NCBI GenBank assembly: GCA_016292575.1
Contig: JAEDIH010000102.1
Coordinates: 1-6,145, forward strand
Reading direction: 5' to 3'
From: Clostridiaceae bacterium
GTDB taxonomy: Bacteria; Bacillota; Clostridia; Oscillospirales; Acutalibacteraceae
DNA: 6,145 nt
The number at the start of each line of letters is the position of its first letter. The first letter of the stretch is position 1. Under the pieces are notes generated by a model. The model was given only the letters and a program-made list of their open reading frames with translations. It was not told the DNA's origin and ran no database searches. The translations under genes and the position numbers were made by a program. Positions 4,204 to 6,145 of this stretch are shown here, piece by piece.

Positions 4204-6069
4204 GAAGAAAAGGTTACGCCGCTCATCATTGTTCCGGGCTACAGTGCCTCGGAGCTTTATCTTGACTACGGTCTTGAAACCGAAGAACACGTTTGGGGCG
4301 TTCAGGCAAAGCCCATTATCGACAAGGTTCTCGAACGTCTCGGCGCACTCGGAATCAGTCTCGGTATGCTCGGCGTCGGCGATAAGGAGCTGCTTATTAA
4401 AACGGTCGGAGACTCCGTAAGGGAGCTTTACGGCGTTCTTGCAAACAACGACGACGGAACAAGCAAGTATAACGTCACCGCAGCCCTCACAGACCCGGCA
4501 ACCACAACAACAAAGTATTTTGTTGACAAATACGGAGAGGATTCCGGAATGCTCCACCTTCCGGAAATCAACTGCCACTTTGCCTCGCAAATAGGCGGCG
4601 AAAACATCTTCAACGCCCACATTGACTTCCGCCAGGGCGCAATCAAGTGCGCTCAGGATCTGAGAAGATATGTTGAAGCCGTTAAGGAATACACCGGTTC
4701 GGACAAGGTCAGCCTTTACGGACTCAGCCACGGCGGAATGGTTGTCGGCGTTTATCTCAGCCTTTACGGCGATCTCGGCGACACGGAGTCGGCCGTAATG
4801 TTCCACCCGGCTCTCAGGGGCGCATACTTCCTCAAGGATATCATTTCAAGAAATCTTGACATTGACTTCCATACACTTGTTGAGTACGCACAGGTCGGTG
4901 CTTTCACCGAGACCGAACTTGAATTTCTCATGGTCATCAGCCGTCTCGGTCTTATCAATGACCTTGCCAATGCCCTTGTTGAGGAAGTTTTTGATGACAT
5001 TGTCGGCAACTGGGGAAGCGTCTGGGACTTCATGCCTCCCGAATGCTATGAGGAATACAAAGAAATGTATCTTGACGGCGTTTCCAACGCAAAAATAATT
5101 GAAGCAAGCGACAAGATGCACTATGAAATTATGCCGAACTATACCGAAGCATTCAAAAACGCTCAGGCTCACGGCACAAGGGTTTCAATCATTTCCGGAA
5201 CGGGCAGAGCGGTCATCACCGGCGGACAGGTGAATGCGGACGGCATTCTTGCCTGCTATTCAACCAGCGGCAGCGTTTGCGCACCGCTCGGACAGCGCTT
5301 CTGCGACGGTTACAAAAAAACCGGAGCAAACTGCTCCGAGCCTTCTCACAACCACGTTTCGCCCTCAATGGAGGTTGACGCCTCCTATGCTTATCTTCCG
5401 GAAAACACCTGGTTTGTTGACGGACAGCTCCACGGTCAGGTCTGGTGGGACGATTACACCAAGACCCTTTGCTCAAAGCTCCTTTTCACGGACGAGATTG
5501 AGGATATCTATTCAAGCGAAAGCTTTCCTCAGTTTGAATATTCACAGAATCCTAAAAATGAAATACACATTCAGTTTGACAACGCTCCGGTCGGCTTCCT
5601 TTCGCAGGAAAGCCGCGGCGTATACATCAAAAACCTTTCAAAGGAGCACTCTATAAAGGTTATCGGTCTGACGGCAAAGCGCAGCAAGCTTTATTTTGAC
5701 ACCCTCACCCAGAAAGTCATCAAGGCCGGCGAAACCGTTTATCTTCCTTTCAGGGGCGAGATACCCTACATCAACGCCGCAAAGGACGAGCTTACTGTTT
5801 CGTATATCCAGATGGGTACCGTTTCCGCAGCCGGAACAAGGACGTTTGACTTCACAATCACCGGCGGCGAGGATGTTCTCTATGACGCGGAAAATCCCTA
5901 CTGCGACGCTGACCTTGCCGATCCTTTCGACAAGCACATCGGAGGAACAAAGGTTGACACCATTTTGAGCTTCTTCGGCGTTAAGGCTTTTATTTCGAGC
6001 ATCTACAACTGGATAATGACCTATCTCAAACCCATCTTCAAGCTTGTCAGCGCAATCAAGAACCGCTGA
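4132..6069 (+). CDS. Secreted LCAT/lipase-like alpha/beta hydrolase with C-terminal extension
   Basis: A 645-residue exported protein. Residues 1-24 are a signal peptide (two lysines, a leucine-rich core, ASA cleavage before EE); LLSC (14-17) also resembles a lipobox. The mature protein begins with TPLIIVPGYSASELYL (29-44), the oxyanion-strand motif of lecithin:cholesterol acyltransferase-like hydrolases. VSLYGLSHGGMVVGVYLS (193-210) is the nucleophile elbow with the G-x-S-x-G serine at 199. Residues about 228-345 look like an inserted, mostly helical lid. Asp370 in GGQVNADGIL is a candidate acid and His434 in DGQLHGQVWW a candidate catalytic base. Four cysteines cluster at 375, 383, 391 and 401. 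Residues about 470-580 look beta-rich and unrelated to the hydrolase core; 608-645 is a hydrophobic/amphipathic tail. It likely acts on esters, perhaps lipids, outside the membrane; substrate unknown. ATG at 4132 is supported by AAGGA at 4121. It is a single-gene unit divergent from the obg operon. Confidence 0.8.
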   Translation: MKKFLSVLLSLVLLLSCVSVAASAEEKVTPLIIVPGYSASELYLDYGLETEEHVWGVQAKPIIDKVLERLGALGISLGMLGVGDKELLIKTVGDSVRELYGVLANNDDGTSKYNVTAALTDPATTTTKYFVDKYGEDSGMLHLPEINCHFASQIGGENIFNAHIDFRQGAIKCAQDLRRYVEAVKEYTGSDKVSLYGLSHGGMVVGVYLSLYGDLGDTESAVMFHPALRGAYFLKDIISRNLDIDFHTLVEYAQVGAFTETELEFLMVISRLGLINDLANALVEEVFDDIVGNWGSVWDFMPPECYEEYKEMYLDGVSNAKIIEASDKMHYEIMPNYTEAFKNAQAHGTRVSIISGTGRAVITGGQVNADGILACYSTSGSVCAPLGQRFCDGYKKTGANCSEPSHNHVSPSMEVDASYAYLPENTWFVDGQLHGQVWWDDYTKTLCSKLLFTDEIEDIYSSESFPQFEYSQNPKNEIHIQFDNAPVGFLSQESRGVYIKNLSKEHSIKVIGLTAKRSKLYFDTLTQKVIKAGETVYLPFRGEIPYINAAKDELTVSYIQMGTVSAAGTRTFDFTITGGEDVLYDAENPYCDADLADPFDKHIGGTKVDTILSFFGVKAFISSIYNWIMTYLKPIFKLVSAIKNR

Positions 6070-6071
6070 TT

Positions 6072-6117
6072 AGCCCGAGAGAAATATTCTTGGGGCTGTC
6101 GCACTAAGCGAAGCCTC
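6072..6117 (+). repeat. Overlapping hairpins just after the hydrolase gene
   Basis: Two stems compete for the same GGGGCT. Fold A pairs AGCCC (6072-6076) with GGGCT (6093-6097), with an inner AGAA/TTCT stem (6080-6083 with 6087-6090). Fold B pairs GGGGCT (6092-6097) plus TCGC (6099-6102) with GCGA (6108-6111) plus AGCCTC (6112-6117), about ten pairs including one G-T, around an ACTAA loop with a single bulged G. No T-run follows on the plus strand; an A-rich stretch (6119-6131) comes instead. It may be a Rho-independent-like or processed 3' end, or the edge of a dispersed palindromic repeat; the window ends too soon to decide. Confidence 0.5.
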
Positions 6118-6145
6118 TAAGAAGTAAAAAACCAACCGGGCAGCC

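Noticed and set aside
4198..4806. 202-codon open frame on the minus strand within the hydrolase gene
   Set aside because: Opposite to the conserved hydrolase core including the GLSHG motif; it is a mirror of that coding bias and has no known motif.
1..6145. CRISPR array, tRNA or rRNA genes, transposase, phage genes
   Set aside because: No regularly spaced direct repeats, no cloverleaf or rRNA-like stretch, and no transposase or phage motifs were seen on either strand.

Overview
The window looks like chromosomal DNA from a low-to-mid GC member of the Bacillota, most likely a gut-type Clostridia (Oscillospiraceae/Ruminococcaceae-like). This is inferred from Gram-positive RNA enzymes (Mini-RNase III and a YhaM-type 3'-5' exoribonuclease), a YitT/DUF2179 membrane protein, purine-rich AGGAGG-like ribosome binding sites, sigma-A-like promoters and the typical MKKFLS...ASA-EE signal peptide of the secreted protein. 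I cannot name a species.

Layout: positions 1-3894 carry five genes on the minus strand. In transcription order they are an ATP-grasp enzyme (3894-2875), the ribosome-assembly GTPase Obg (2814-1543), Mini-ribonuclease III (1529-1113), a YitT-family membrane protein (1081-236) and the first 61 codons of a YhaM-type exoribonuclease (185 to beyond the left edge). Gaps are 60, 13, 31 and 50 bases with no convincing terminator between genes, so this is probably one operon. It starts from a strong promoter at 3959-3932 and may have an internal promoter before obg. Position 3895-4131 is a 237-base divergent intergenic region with one promoter facing each way and several inverted repeats. Positions 4132-6069 (plus strand) encode a 645-residue secreted, LCAT/lipase-like alpha/beta hydrolase with a cysteine-rich segment and a hydrophobic C-terminal tail. 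Positions 6070-6145 hold nested, mutually exclusive hairpins without a clear U-tract and are cut by the window edge.

Together: Obg (late 50S assembly), Mini-RNase III (23S rRNA 3'/5' end maturation in Bacillota) and YhaM (RNA 3'-end trimming) form a coherent ribosome-maturation and RNA-processing group. The ATP-grasp enzyme and the YitT protein are less obviously related passengers. The secreted hydrolase is a separate transcription unit with its own promoter. I did not find a clearly novel multi-gene system. The most interesting points are the architecture of the secreted hydrolase, the orphan ATP-grasp enzyme at the head of an obg operon, and possible control elements around obg, yitT and the window's right end.
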